Shown in pieces: positions 17,253 to 25,294 of a stretch of 61,170 bases of DNA. The notes beneath the pieces are model-generated. The model was not told where the DNA came from and searched no databases. It saw nothing but the letters and a program-made list of their open reading frames with translations. Origin of the DNA: Fusobacterium sp. (GTDB lineage: Bacteria; Cyanobacteriota; Vampirovibrionia; Gastranaerophilales; Gastranaerophilaceae); assembly GCA_023662905.1 (NCBI GenBank), contig JAMPIJ010000008.1, positions 1 to 61,170 of the forward strand, written 5' to 3'. The position numbers were made by a program, and so were the translations under genes. The stretch's first letter is position 1, and each line of letters opens with the position of its first letter.

Positions 17253-17280
17253 AACGCAAAGGGATTATTCCCTTTGCGTT
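17253..17280 (-). other. hairpin between rpmF and plsX
   Basis: AACGCAAAGGG and CCCTTTGCGTT pair around six bases: an 11-bp stem. There is no T run after it on the minus strand, so mRNA processing or attenuation is more likely than full termination. Confidence 0.5.
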
Positions 17281-17292
17281 TATCTAATCAAG

Positions 17293-17544
17293 TTATTCTT
17301 CTGTTTTTTCTTCTTCAACAACTTCTGCTTTAACTTCTTCAGCTTTAGGGGCTTCAACAACTGCTGTAGCGCCTTTTTTGCTAACTACTTTACCTTTGTA
17401 AGTGCCGCAGCTTGTGCAAACTGTGTGAGTTAAAACTGTTTCGCCGCAATTAGGGCAAACTGTAGTTGCAGGTGTTGTAGCTTTCCAGTTTGATCTTCTG
17501 TGTCCTTGTGCGGAATGTCCTGTTCTTTTCTTTGGTACTGCCAT
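17293..17544 (-). CDS. rpmF: 50S ribosomal protein L32 with acidic tail
   Basis: 83 residues; the usual length is about 57-60. MAVPKKRTGHSAQGHRRSNW start, then a zinc site made of CPNCG and CTSCG. The extra 20-25 residues at the C-terminus are nearly all Glu, Val, Ala and Lys, ending EEEKTEE. It sits between DUF177 and plsX, as in many bacteria. Confidence 0.96.
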   Translation of the reverse strand: MAVPKKRTGHSAQGHRRSNWKATTPATTVCPNCGETVLTHTVCTSCGTYKGKVVSKKGATAVVEAPKAEEVKAEVVEEEKTEE

Positions 17545-17573
17545 TTTTCTTTTCCTTTTTTATTTATTACTAC

Positions 17574-18062
17574 TTATTTCGGGTTAATATTGAGGTTTTT
17601 GAAAACCTCCAAGCGCGGGTCAGCCACATCCTCTTCGGAAGCAAAACTTCCCCTATTACAATTTATACCACAAACTTTTTGATTTGGAATATTTAATATT
17701 ACAGATTGATACAATAAGTCACAAATATCAATCTCATCTTCGCCGCATAAATCAGTTACAAACTGGTCGCTTTTGAGTTCGATTTCCTGTCCGTAACTGT
17801 CTAATAGCGAGTTTTTGGCAAACATTTCATCAACATCAAAATCAAGATTGTACTCAAATTCTTTCAAACAAAAGTCGCAAACTAACTTAACAATTCCCTT
17901 AACATTTCCACTGATTTCGATAAAATCACCCATTGATTTCACCTCTAACTCAGCGTCTAAGGGTTGAACCAAATCAAGTCCCTCGATAAAATCGTGGAAC
18001 TTAACGCTCATATATTTATCTTTGGTATTTTCTAATTCCTGAATACTTATTGAGTTAGACAT
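17574..18062 (-). CDS. DUF177 (YceD-like) protein
   Basis: 162 residues. The pattern of the DUF177 family is present: VKLVCDFCLKEF (a C-x2-C pair), a later NPNQ-like NIPNQKVCGINC segment and a C-terminal DPRLEVFKNL. It always neighbours rpmF; in other bacteria and plants it affects 23S rRNA accumulation. It overlaps the upstream 82-residue gene by 8 bp. Confidence 0.85.
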   Translation of the reverse strand: MSNSISIQELENTKDKYMSVKFHDFIEGLDLVQPLDAELEVKSMGDFIEISGNVKGIVKLVCDFCLKEFEYNLDFDVDEMFAKNSLLDSYGQEIELKSDQFVTDLCGEDEIDICDLLYQSVILNIPNQKVCGINCNRGSFASEEDVADPRLEVFKNLNINPK

Positions 18063-18303
18063 ATTGTTCTTCTTGTAATGCTAAAGCTGCGATTTGATTT
18101 GAGTAGAAACAAACTTTTTTCAACGGGCCTGTTGTTTCTTTTTCGACCAGAACGACCTGATTAGTCTTCAACAAAGCGTTCAATTCTTCGTACAATGCCG
18201 GAGTGTCTTCTGAATAAAGAACCAGCGGCGCGGTTGAACCTTTAATAAAAACTAATAAAGAAAGTCTTTTTTTGATGTTTTGAGCATTGAATTGTTGTGC
18301 CAT
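18055..18303 (-). CDS. small protein of unknown function upstream of DUF177
   Basis: 82 residues, soluble, no signal peptide. I do not recognise a family. It has an alternating strand and helix pattern (LSLLVFIKGSTAPLVLYS, then a helix, then VVLVEKETTGPLKKVCFYS). AAAGGAGA ahead of the ATG and an 8-bp overlap with the DUF177 gene show it is expressed as part of the rpmF operon. Confidence 0.75.
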   Translation of the reverse strand: MAQQFNAQNIKKRLSLLVFIKGSTAPLVLYSEDTPALYEELNALLKTNQVVLVEKETTGPLKKVCFYSNQIAALALQEEQYV

Positions 18304-18322
18304 CGTAATCTCCTTTTGGGAA

Positions 18323-18348
18323 ATGGTTTAGGCGTGAGCCTAAACCAT
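18323..18348 (-). terminator. hairpin after tpiA
   Basis: ATGGTTTAGGC and GCCTAAACCAT pair around four bases and include the tpiA stop codon. A short T stretch follows on the minus strand. Confidence 0.55.
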
Positions 18349-19134
18349 AACTGTCATTGTGTTTTCAATAATTTTGTTGAAGCTGTCAGCTTTCAAGCTA
18401 GCGCCGCCAACAAGTGCGCCGTCGATATCTGATTTAGACATTTGTTCAGCGATTGTTTCAGGTTTTACAGAACCACCATAAAGGATTCTGATTGAATCAG
18501 CCGCTTCAGCGCCTGCAACTTCTTTAACAACGCTTCTAATCATAGCGATTACTCTGTTCGCTTCGTCAGAATCACAAGTTTTGCCAGTTCCGATAGCCCA
18601 GATTGGTTCGTAAGCGATAACTGATTTAGCAACATCTTCAGAAGAAATACCTTCTAATGCAGCTTTGATTTGACCAGCGATCCAAGAATCTGTAACGCCT
18701 TCTTCTCTTTGTTCAAGAGTTTCGCCGCAGCAGATGATTGGGATTAAGCCTTTTGCAAGGATTGATTTAGCTTTTTTGTTAATCATTTCGTCTGTTTCTG
18801 AGAAGTATTGTCTTCTTTCAGAGTGGCCGATGATAACATAAGAGCAGCCAGCGTCAGCTAACATTTCAACAGAAATTTCGCCTGTGAATGCGCCAGAAGT
18901 TTCCCAGTGGCAGTTTTGGCCAGCAACAGCGATTTTGTCGCAACCGCAGCCGCAAGTGCATTTTTCAGCGTTAACAACAGCTAAAGAAGTGAAAGTTGGT
19001 GCAACAACGATAGTTGGCAATACTTGTGCTGTTTTATCTGCGCAGAATGCTTTAATGCCTTCATATAAAGCTTTAGCATCAGCTTGTAATAAGTTCATTT
19101 TCCAGTTTCCTGCAATAATAGGTTTTCTTGACAT
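18340..19134 (-). CDS. tpiA: triosephosphate isomerase with a Cys-rich insertion
   Basis: 264 residues. It interconverts DHAP and glyceraldehyde-3-phosphate. AGNWKMN at the start, catalytic His in IIGHSERR, catalytic Glu in AYEPIWAIGTG, and the phosphate site LYGGSVK. Unusual: residues 59-65 read CTCGCGC, four alternating cysteines inserted in a surface loop just before AGQNCHW. Typical TPI has no such motif; it could bind metal or respond to redox. AAGGAGAA ahead of the ATG. Confidence 0.96.
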   Translation of the reverse strand: MSRKPIIAGNWKMNLLQADAKALYEGIKAFCADKTAQVLPTIVVAPTFTSLAVVNAEKCTCGCGCDKIAVAGQNCHWETSGAFTGEISVEMLADAGCSYVIIGHSERRQYFSETDEMINKKAKSILAKGLIPIICCGETLEQREEGVTDSWIAGQIKAALEGISSEDVAKSVIAYEPIWAIGTGKTCDSDEANRVIAMIRSVVKEVAGAEAADSIRILYGGSVKPETIAEQMSKSDIDGALVGGASLKADSFNKIIENTMTVMV

Positions 19135-19206
19135 AATTAATTCTCCTTATTTTAACACGTCTGGGAATATTATATAAAGAAAACATTAAAAAGGCAACAA
19201 AAATAA

Positions 19207-19227
19207 AAGGCGGTCTTTGACCGCCTT
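19207..19227 (-). terminator. terminator after sepF
   Basis: AAGGCGGTC and GACCGCCTT pair around TTT, with A/T-rich flanks on both sides. Confidence 0.8.
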
Positions 19228-19311
19228 AAAATATTCCAAAATCTCTCTTTCTTATCGAATGACTCAATATAAAGTCACGCCAATGTCCAAATATGGAACC
19301 GGCTCAGCCGG

Positions 19312-19818
19312 CTACTGTAGAGGCGCTCTCCACAATGAGTCGTCAAATTTACCGTCGATTTGGTGTGCATCCAATGACAATGTTACGTTGCTAGGGGTGA
19401 ACACGAATACCAAATCGCCAACTTTTTGCGGTTTGCCGTTCAATGCGTGTGCTGCACCGCAAACAAAATCGATTGTTCTTTGTGATTGTTCTTTATCTAA
19501 AAGGTGGAGGTTCAAAACAACAGTTTTTCTTTCCATCAAGTGTTGAACAACTTGAGCTGAATCTTTGAAAGAACGTGGTTCCAAAATCATCACTTCGTGA
19601 GATTTATAACCTGAATGAGGAACGACTTTCAAGCCCTCATTTCTATCATTTCTTTCTCTGTAAGAAAAGCTTGGCTCTAATGCCAAATTGTTTTGAGTAG
19701 GGTATTCCATATAATCGTTTGCGTCATTACCCATTTCTTCAAAAACGTCTTCTCTTTGATCAAAGCCTCTTACCAATACGTCAACCATTGATCTGATTTT
19801 CTCTGTTACTGCTACCAC
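19312..19818 (-). CDS. sepF: SepF-like cell-division protein
   Basis: 168 residues. The C-terminal half is a SepF domain: LEPRSFKDSAQVVQHLMERK, VVLNLHLLDKEQSQRTIDF and GGAAHAL-like CGAAHALNG, then VFVFTPSNV. SepF links FtsZ to the membrane and occurs in cyanobacteria and Gram-positives. The start is GTG at 19818 with GGAGG 8 nt ahead. It follows a YggS-type gene, the usual partner of sepF. Confidence 0.9.
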   Translation of the reverse strand: MVAVTEKIRSMVDVLVRGFDQREDVFEEMGNDANDYMEYPTQNNLALEPSFSYRERNDRNEGLKVVPHSGYKSHEVMILEPRSFKDSAQVVQHLMERKTVVLNLHLLDKEQSQRTIDFVCGAAHALNGKPQKVGDLVFVFTPSNVTLSLDAHQIDGKFDDSLWRAPLQ

Positions 19819-19839
19819 CTGTTTATCCTCCGTTTATCT

Positions 19840-20502
19840 TTATGTAAATAATTTTCTTCCGATTCTTAATTTTGTAGCCCCGCACTTAACCGCGACCATA
19901 TAATCCTGACTCATCCCCATGGATGTTTCTTTCATTTGTAAACCATATTTTTTTGCCAAACTTTCCTGAACTCCCTTGACTTCGCTAAAAAGTTCCGATA
20001 AAAACTTTTGCTCTGCGCCAAGCGGCGACATACTCATTAACCCCTGAATATCGAGATTTTCAAGCTTCACAATTTGTTCAAACTCAGCTTCCAGCCCTAA
20101 TTTTGAGAACCCGAACTTCTGTTCTTCTTCTGCAAAATTCACTTCAAGAAAAATTTTCTGAACTTTCCCGAGCTTAGCGGCTTCAAGCGAAATTTTTTCC
20201 GCGAGGTGAAGACTGTCAACCGAGTGAATATAGTCGAAATACTTGACGACTTTAGCGACTTTATTCGTTTGAAGATGCCCGATGAAATGAAACGTTGAAT
20301 TTTCTCTCACCTCAGCCGGCAAAGCCTCAATCTTTTCGATTGCGTCATTAACCCTTGCTTCTGCAAAATCTCTCAAGCCGGCGTTGTATGCACAAACTAT
20401 TGCCTGACCGTCAAAATATTTTGTCACAGCGATTATATTAGGTTTACAAGGTGCTATCTCTTCTTGTATTTGTAAAAGGTTTTGCCTGACTATATTTTCC
20501 AC
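19840..20502 (-). CDS. YggS-family PLP-binding protein
   Basis: 220-residue alanine-racemase-fold protein that binds pyridoxal phosphate and keeps PLP homeostasis. The PLP lysine is in IIAVTKYF; FHFIGHLQTNK and LMSMSPLG are family landmarks, and MSMGMSQDY near the C-terminus is the signature. The start is GTG at 20502. The promoter at 20552-20580 drives this gene and sepF. Confidence 0.93.
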   Translation of the reverse strand: MENIVRQNLLQIQEEIAPCKPNIIAVTKYFDGQAIVCAYNAGLRDFAEARVNDAIEKIEALPAEVRENSTFHFIGHLQTNKVAKVVKYFDYIHSVDSLHLAEKISLEAAKLGKVQKIFLEVNFAEEEQKFGFSKLGLEAEFEQIVKLENLDIQGLMSMSPLGAEQKFLSELFSEVKGVQESLAKKYGLQMKETSMGMSQDYMVAVKCGATKLRIGRKLFT

Positions 20503-20551
20503 GATAATTCTCTTACTCCTACAAGGGCGCGAAAATACGCTTATATTTTTA

Positions 20552-20580
20552 ATTGTATCTTAACAAATTTAAGAGTACAA
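20552..20580 (-). promoter_or_regulatory. promoter of the YggS-sepF operon
   Basis: On the minus strand TTGTAC (20575-20580), 17 nt, TACAAT (20552-20557). Confidence 0.6.
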
Positions 20581-20624
20581 CTTTTTGTTTTTGAGGTGTT
20601 TTTTTGCCTGCTTTAGGAACCCTG

Positions 20625-20646
20625 AAACCATGTCATGACATGGTTT
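20625..20646. repeat. perfect 22-bp palindrome
   Basis: AAACCATGTCA followed at once by its reverse complement TGACATGGTTT. There is no T run after it, so it is unlikely to be a terminator. It lies about 45 bp upstream of the YggS promoter and may be an operator or a protein-binding site. Confidence 0.6.
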
Positions 20647-20783
20647 GCGCCGAATTTAACATTTCTTAAAATTTTGTTAAAATTCATGGTGGGGCATGCC
20701 CGCAACTGACAAGAATTTCCCTACTTTTTTATAGTACTCCTTTTTAGTGTCAAATTAATCCTTTGTTTAGATGAGATTTTCAT

Positions 20784-20816
20784 AAAAAAAGAGTCCGTTT
20801 TTCGCGGACTCTTTTT
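20784..20816 (-). terminator. terminator after gltX
   Basis: GAGTCCG and CGGACTC pair around TTTTTCG, flanked by seven A and five T, so it works strongly in both directions. It is 3 nt past the gltX stop. Confidence 0.9.
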
Positions 20817-20818
20817 AG

Positions 20819-22282
20819 TTATTTAATTGCTTTTTCAACTCTTTTTAGAACTTTGTCTTTGCCGAGGATTGCAAGTGTTGCTGTCATATCAGCACCGCGG
20901 GTTCTGCCCGTTACTGCCGCACGGATTGCCCACATTGTTTGTTTCGGCTTGATTCCTTTTTCTTTGAATTCACCGCGGAAAACTTCCAATTTTTCGTGGA
21001 GATTTTCTTCTTCGAATTCCCAGTCTTTCGCTTGTGCCGCAAAAGCTTTCAATACATCTTGCGAAACTTCTGTATCAAGAACTTCTGTTTGAACTTCCGG
21101 TTCAACCTCAACTGTTTCGCCAAAGAAGTAAGGAACAGCGTCAGTGATATCAGATAGAATTGTCAACGGTTCGCGTGTAATTTCAACCATTCTTGTGTAT
21201 TGAGCGTCATTAAGTTCTGACAGGTCGTATTTTGCAAGGAACGGTTTGAGTTTTTCTTTCAAAGTTTCGATATCAAGCATTTTTATATAGTGGCTGTTCA
21301 TCCAGTTCAATTTGTCGTATTCAAAAATTGAGTTTGAAGATGAGATTTCGCCGATTCTGAAATCTTGAGCGATTGCGTCAACCGGTTTAATTTCTTCACC
21401 GTCAGATGGTGACCAGCCAAGAAGTGCAACGAAGTTAATCAACGCATCTGTCAAATAACCTTTTTCAACGAATTCGCTGACTGCAGTTGCGCCGTGACGT
21501 TTTGAAAGTTTGCTTCTGTCCGGAGCCAAAATCATACCGAGGTGGCCGAATTTTGGAACTTCAGCGCCTAATGCTTCATAGATTAAAATTTGTTTGAAAG
21601 TGTTTGAAATATGGTCTTCGCCACGGATGATGTGTGAAATTTTCATCAACATATCGTCGATTACAACCGCGAAGTTGTAAGTTGGCGCGCCGTTAGATTT
21701 CATAATAACAAAATCGCCAAAGAGGTCTGTATTTTGTTTCAATTCGCCTTTAACCAAATCATCGAACGCGAGTTCGCTTGTCGGGTGGAAAGCTTTTTGA
21801 GCTTTAGCGATGTTGAATCTGATAGCAGGTTTTCTGCCTTCTGCTCTTAATTGTGCTTTTTCTTCTTCTGTAAGATTTTCGCACTTTTTAGAATAAACAT
21901 AAGCTTGTTTGTTCGCAGTAGCTTCTTCTTTTTCCTGTTCCAATTCTTCAGGTGTGCAGAAGCATTCGTAAGCAAAGCCTTTTTCGAGGAGGATTTGCGC
22001 ATATTTAGGATAAATATCAAATCTTTCTGATTGTGTGTAAGGGCCGTATTCGCCGCCTACATCAGGGCCTTCATCCCAGTTTAAGCCTAAAGCTTTCAAA
22101 CTGTCAAAAATATTATCAATATAAGCCTGAGAAGTTCTCTCAGCGTCGGTATCCTCAATTCTTAAAACGAATTTACCGTTATTTTTCTTTGCAAATAAAT
22201 AGTTAAATAACGCAGTTCTTGCAGTCCCAACGTGTAAATTTCCGCTTGGTGACGGTGCAATTCTAACTCTAACTTCTGACAT
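20819..22282 (-). CDS. gltX: glutamyl-tRNA synthetase
   Basis: 487 residues, class I aminoacyl-tRNA synthetase. The HIGH-type motif is SGNLHVG (about 13-19) and the KMSKS-type motif is KLSKRHG (about 260). FIRFAPSPTG-like VRIAPSPSG start. Normal length and full C-terminal anticodon-binding region. The promoter at 22326-22354 precedes it. Confidence 0.97.
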   Translation of the reverse strand: MSEVRVRIAPSPSGNLHVGTARTALFNYLFAKKNNGKFVLRIEDTDAERTSQAYIDNIFDSLKALGLNWDEGPDVGGEYGPYTQSERFDIYPKYAQILLEKGFAYECFCTPEELEQEKEEATANKQAYVYSKKCENLTEEEKAQLRAEGRKPAIRFNIAKAQKAFHPTSELAFDDLVKGELKQNTDLFGDFVIMKSNGAPTYNFAVVIDDMLMKISHIIRGEDHISNTFKQILIYEALGAEVPKFGHLGMILAPDRSKLSKRHGATAVSEFVEKGYLTDALINFVALLGWSPSDGEEIKPVDAIAQDFRIGEISSSNSIFEYDKLNWMNSHYIKMLDIETLKEKLKPFLAKYDLSELNDAQYTRMVEITREPLTILSDITDAVPYFFGETVEVEPEVQTEVLDTEVSQDVLKAFAAQAKDWEFEEENLHEKLEVFRGEFKEKGIKPKQTMWAIRAAVTGRTRGADMTATLAILGKDKVLKRVEKAIK

Positions 22283-22325
22283 TTTATAACCTTCTTTCTC
22301 TTATTTTGTTAATTTCGGCACATAT

Positions 22326-22354
22326 AAAATATCATGATAACATTCATTTTTCAA
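22326..22354 (-). promoter_or_regulatory. promoter of gltX
   Basis: On the minus strand TTGAAA (22349-22354), 17 nt, TATTTT (22326-22331). Confidence 0.5.
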
Positions 22355-22447
22355 GGAAAAAGATTAAATTTTGTAAATTTTTCGCACAGACTAGCAAAAA
22401 AAAACATTTCTTGTCGTTGATATGTTATCATCAAATTGGAGGCTAGT

Positions 22448-23227
22448 GTGGTCGTATCAGGCATCAATAACTACAATACCGCAATAAACTTCGGCGCAAA
22501 AACCCGTTCCGAACGTGAAGCCGAACAAAAGAAATCATACACCCGTATGGTTAACGTTGTAATGCCGGAAGAAGATTTACAGATTCTCGAGATGGCAAAA
22601 AAACGCGCACACGAAAAGGCTCTTGAAGAACAAAGAAAAAAAGCCGAAGCCGCTAACAAACAAAGAACCGAAAAACAATACCGCGAAGATGTTAAAGAAC
22701 TACGTGAAACTCAGTCTATTATCAAAGACATCACAGGCGCGGGAAAAGACAAAAATTTATTCAGCGGCGGAACTTTAAAAACGATTGGTAACGTTGCAGA
22801 TGTCGTTATCACAGGCGTTTTAAGCGGTATGGCACTCCACTGGAGTACCGGCAAAGCCTTTATGATGATTCATAAATTCATTAACAAGCCAAAAGTTGCA
22901 AACTTCTTAGGCAACGTTAAAAAACCTTTCTCAATCGTAGGTTCAGGGATTAAAAAAGGCGCTTCAACAGCGTGGTCAACAATGGCCAGAGAAGTTAAAG
23001 CCACCGAAAAAGGCAAAAAACTTCTCGAAACAAAACCAATGCAATTCCTCAACAAATGTCTGAATGACGCAAGCAAATCTTATAATAATTTAAAAACCGA
23101 CGCTAAAAACCTTACCGCAGAAAATATTAAAAGCACTATTTCAACGATATTTGGTGTAAGCGGTTTCGTTGCAGGCGCAGTAGAAAAACTCGATAAAAAC
23201 CCGCAATCTCAAAAAAAGGATAACTAA
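22448..23227 (+). CDS. unknown protein with INFGAK N-terminal motif
   Basis: 259 residues from a GTG at 22448 with GGAGG 5 nt ahead; a TTG four codons earlier overlaps that site and is less likely. Not a family I know. The N-terminus reads NNYNTAINFGAKTRS, then a long Lys/Glu/Ala-rich helix (about 20-90), a hydrophobic segment around VVITGVLSGMAL, a basic middle and a second hydrophobic segment near the C-terminus (STIFGVSGFVAGAVE). It shares the N-terminal motif with the next gene, which starts on its last base (TAATG). Confidence 0.8.
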   Translation: MVVSGINNYNTAINFGAKTRSEREAEQKKSYTRMVNVVMPEEDLQILEMAKKRAHEKALEEQRKKAEAANKQRTEKQYREDVKELRETQSIIKDITGAGKDKNLFSGGTLKTIGNVADVVITGVLSGMALHWSTGKAFMMIHKFINKPKVANFLGNVKKPFSIVGSGIKKGASTAWSTMAREVKATEKGKKLLETKPMQFLNKCLNDASKSYNNLKTDAKNLTAENIKSTISTIFGVSGFVAGAVEKLDKNPQSQKKDN

Positions 23228-23706
23228 TGCACATAACACCTGTAAATAATGTTATATATTTTCGTGCAAAAACTACCGAAAACGACAAGGAAAAAAGAAA
23301 TGTTTCTCCTAAAGACGCAGCGGTAGCAACAGGTGCTGCGGGTGCAACAGGTTCCGCTATTGCAGGCAAGGGAACTATGAAATCTTTCTCAGAGTTCAAC
23401 AAAAAAGCCAATACAGCGGCAAAAAATATAAAAACCGGCGTTGAAATGGCTAGCGAAACAACCACCAAGTCAAAAACAATTTTAGGCAAAATCCCTGAAC
23501 AGTTCCAACATTACCGTAAAGGCCTAATCGAGTTCGGCCAAAACCTCAAAAATTCAAACCTTTTAAAACCAATACTGACGAGTAAACCTTATAAAGGCGC
23601 GGCCACTGCCGTAGGTGGCGTAACGGCCGGGTTCGTAGCGCTTAACGGAATCGGTGAGATGTTCTCAACTATCACCAAAAGATTGCCGCAATTTACGCAA
23701 GAATAA
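23227..23706 (+). CDS. unknown protein with IYFRAKT N-terminal motif
   Basis: 159 residues, coupled to the previous gene by a one-base overlap. The N-terminus is MHITPVNNVIYFRAKTTEN, which matches NNYNTAINFGAKTRSE of its neighbour at N, I, F, A, K and T. Then an Ala/Gly-rich hydrophobic segment (VATGAAGATGSAIAG), a basic helical part and a second hydrophobic stretch (AVGGVTAGFVALNG). Unknown function. The pair may form one complex. Confidence 0.8.
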   Translation: MHITPVNNVIYFRAKTTENDKEKRNVSPKDAAVATGAAGATGSAIAGKGTMKSFSEFNKKANTAAKNIKTGVEMASETTTKSKTILGKIPEQFQHYRKGLIEFGQNLKNSNLLKPILTSKPYKGAATAVGGVTAGFVALNGIGEMFSTITKRLPQFTQE

Positions 23707-23713
23707 AATTTTA

Positions 23714-23722
23714 TGCTAAAAT
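23714..23722 (+). promoter_or_regulatory. extended -10 box for leaderless folP
   Basis: TGC-TAAAAT, then TCTTTT, then the folP ATG. No ribosome site is present. Same spacing as at smpB, aroA and the DUF374 gene. Confidence 0.45.
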
Positions 23723-23728
23723 TCTTTT

Positions 23729-24859
23729 ATGAAAGATTTTCTCGTAAAAGAAATTATTAACGCGGATTTAGAAAACGAAATCAAAGCCATCGGCTTTGAG
23801 TCGACTTATGCTGCGCGTGTCGTTGACAAATACGAATACAAAAACCTGAAAATCTTTGCTCTTAACGCGCCGCAGGCAAATATTCTAAAACAAACCGCGC
23901 TTTCACTCGGCGCTGATTGCGCTACGCACCGCGAGGTTATCACCGGCAAAATCGACACCGCCGATTGCATTCTGGGCGGAAGCGTTTCAACGCTCAGAAA
24001 AATTGCCGCAAAACTTGAAAACCAACCGTTCGGACTAAAATTTTTGAAAGACGCGATTCTTGCACAACTTGACAAAAAGCCAATGCACACTCAGTTGGTC
24101 GGAATCCTGAACCTTACACAAAATTCGTTCTCTGACGGCGGGCTTTACTATGATTTTGATGCGGCAAAAGAAAAATTCTTATCGCTAATTGAGGATGGCG
24201 CGGACATTATAGACATCGGCGCAGAATCGACAAAACCTTTCGCGCAGGCCGTCAGCGCCGAAGCCCAACTTGAAAAACTAATGCCGATTTTGGATTTTGC
24301 ACATGGCTACGACATAAAAATAAGTATCGACACCCGCTCAGCCGTTGTAGCCGATGAAGTTTTGCGCCACGGCAACTATATTATCAACGATGTTTCCGGC
24401 CTTGACTACGATGAAAAAATGGTAGAAACTATTGCGCGACACAGCGCAACAGTAATCATTCAGCATTCAAAAGGTACCCCTGAAACAATGCAAATTGCAC
24501 CGGCTTACGAAAACCTTATGGATGAAATATTTCTATCGTTATCGCAAAAAATCAAAACCGCACGCGCGGCAGGGATTCAAAACATCATCCTCGACCCCGG
24601 AATAGGTTTTGGCAAAACCGCTGAACACAACGTAGAAATCATCAACCGAATCGCCGAACTCAAAAGCCTCGGCTGTCCTATTATGCTTGGAGCATCACGC
24701 AAATCATTCCTTGGCGTTTCAACTGACGACAACGAATTGAAAGACACACTAACCCTTGCCTATAACGCAATCGCCATCCAATCCGGCGTTGATTTCCTAC
24801 GCGTTCACAATGTAAAACTTCACAAAGAATTCCTAAAAACTTATTCTCCATTTTGCTAA
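23729..24859 (+). CDS. folP: dihydropteroate synthase with N-terminal domain
   Basis: 376 residues, longer than the usual 270-290. The catalytic TIM barrel starts near 120: VGILNLTQNSFSDGG, then DIGAESTKP, SIDTRSA, NDVSGL, and LDPGIGFGK. It joins p-aminobenzoate and hydroxymethyl-dihydropterin diphosphate. The first 115 residues form an extra region (from MKDFLVKEI to LKDAILAQL), similar in size to the extension of epsilon-proteobacterial FolP as I recall it; the role is unknown. It is 22 bp after the previous gene and may have its own leaderless promoter. Confidence 0.93.
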   Translation: MKDFLVKEIINADLENEIKAIGFESTYAARVVDKYEYKNLKIFALNAPQANILKQTALSLGADCATHREVITGKIDTADCILGGSVSTLRKIAAKLENQPFGLKFLKDAILAQLDKKPMHTQLVGILNLTQNSFSDGGLYYDFDAAKEKFLSLIEDGADIIDIGAESTKPFAQAVSAEAQLEKLMPILDFAHGYDIKISIDTRSAVVADEVLRHGNYIINDVSGLDYDEKMVETIARHSATVIIQHSKGTPETMQIAPAYENLMDEIFLSLSQKIKTARAAGIQNIILDPGIGFGKTAEHNVEIINRIAELKSLGCPIMLGASRKSFLGVSTDDNELKDTLTLAYNAIAIQSGVDFLRVHNVKLHKEFLKTYSPFC

Positions 24860-24976
24860 TTCACTTTTTAACCTGCACCGGCTACTATGTATAATCAGTA
24901 TCACATAGTTCACGCAGAAACATTTCATCGTTTATAAATCAATCTATAAACGCTAAAATAAATGCAGGTAGTAATT

Positions 24977-25294
24977 ATGCATAGTATAAAGGAACTTTTA
25001 GGCAAAAGAATACGCGAACTCAGGCTAGCCAACCGTCTTTCCCAGCAAGATCTTGCTGAAAAAATCGGGATTGACCAACGCAACCTGAGTAACATTGAAT
25101 GCGGAAATTCTTTTCCGTCTAAATCCTTAACCAGACTTGCAAAAGCCTTAAACATTGATTTGCAAGAACTTTTTGATTTTGAACCTTACGCGGCGGATGA
25201 AGCAAATATGATTGAATATATTCAAAAGAATCTCACATCACTCTCACCGTCTGATCTCAGAACGATTTACCGACTTATTAAATCTATGCACTGA
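24977..25294 (+). CDS. XRE-family HTH regulator
   Basis: 105 residues. The HTH is at about 10-60: RIRELRLANRLSQQDLAEKI, then GIDQRNLSNIECG and PSKSLTRLAKAL. The C-terminal helical tail ends with LSPSDLRTIYRLIKSM. An ATG at 24962 adds five residues, but AGGTAG stands 7 nt before the ATG at 24977, so I chose the latter. It ends one base before the stop of the convergent MFS gene. Confidence 0.88.
   Translation: MHSIKELLGKRIRELRLANRLSQQDLAEKIGIDQRNLSNIECGNSFPSKSLTRLAKALNIDLQELFDFEPYAADEANMIEYIQKNLTSLSPSDLRTIYRLIKSMH

Larger units (their letters stand above)
20503..20818. other. 316-bp intergenic region between YggS gene and gltX
   Basis: No gene is supported. It holds, from left to right: the YggS promoter, a T-rich stretch, a perfect 22-bp palindrome (20625-20646), a GGGCATGCCC motif near 20693-20702 and the gltX terminator. 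A 20-codon reading frame on the minus strand starting inside the palindrome has no ribosome site and is probably chance. Confidence 0.7.

Noticed and set aside
20570-20643. 20-codon frame starting in the 22-bp palindrome
   Set aside because: Too short, no ribosome-binding site, basic composition typical of random A-rich sequence.
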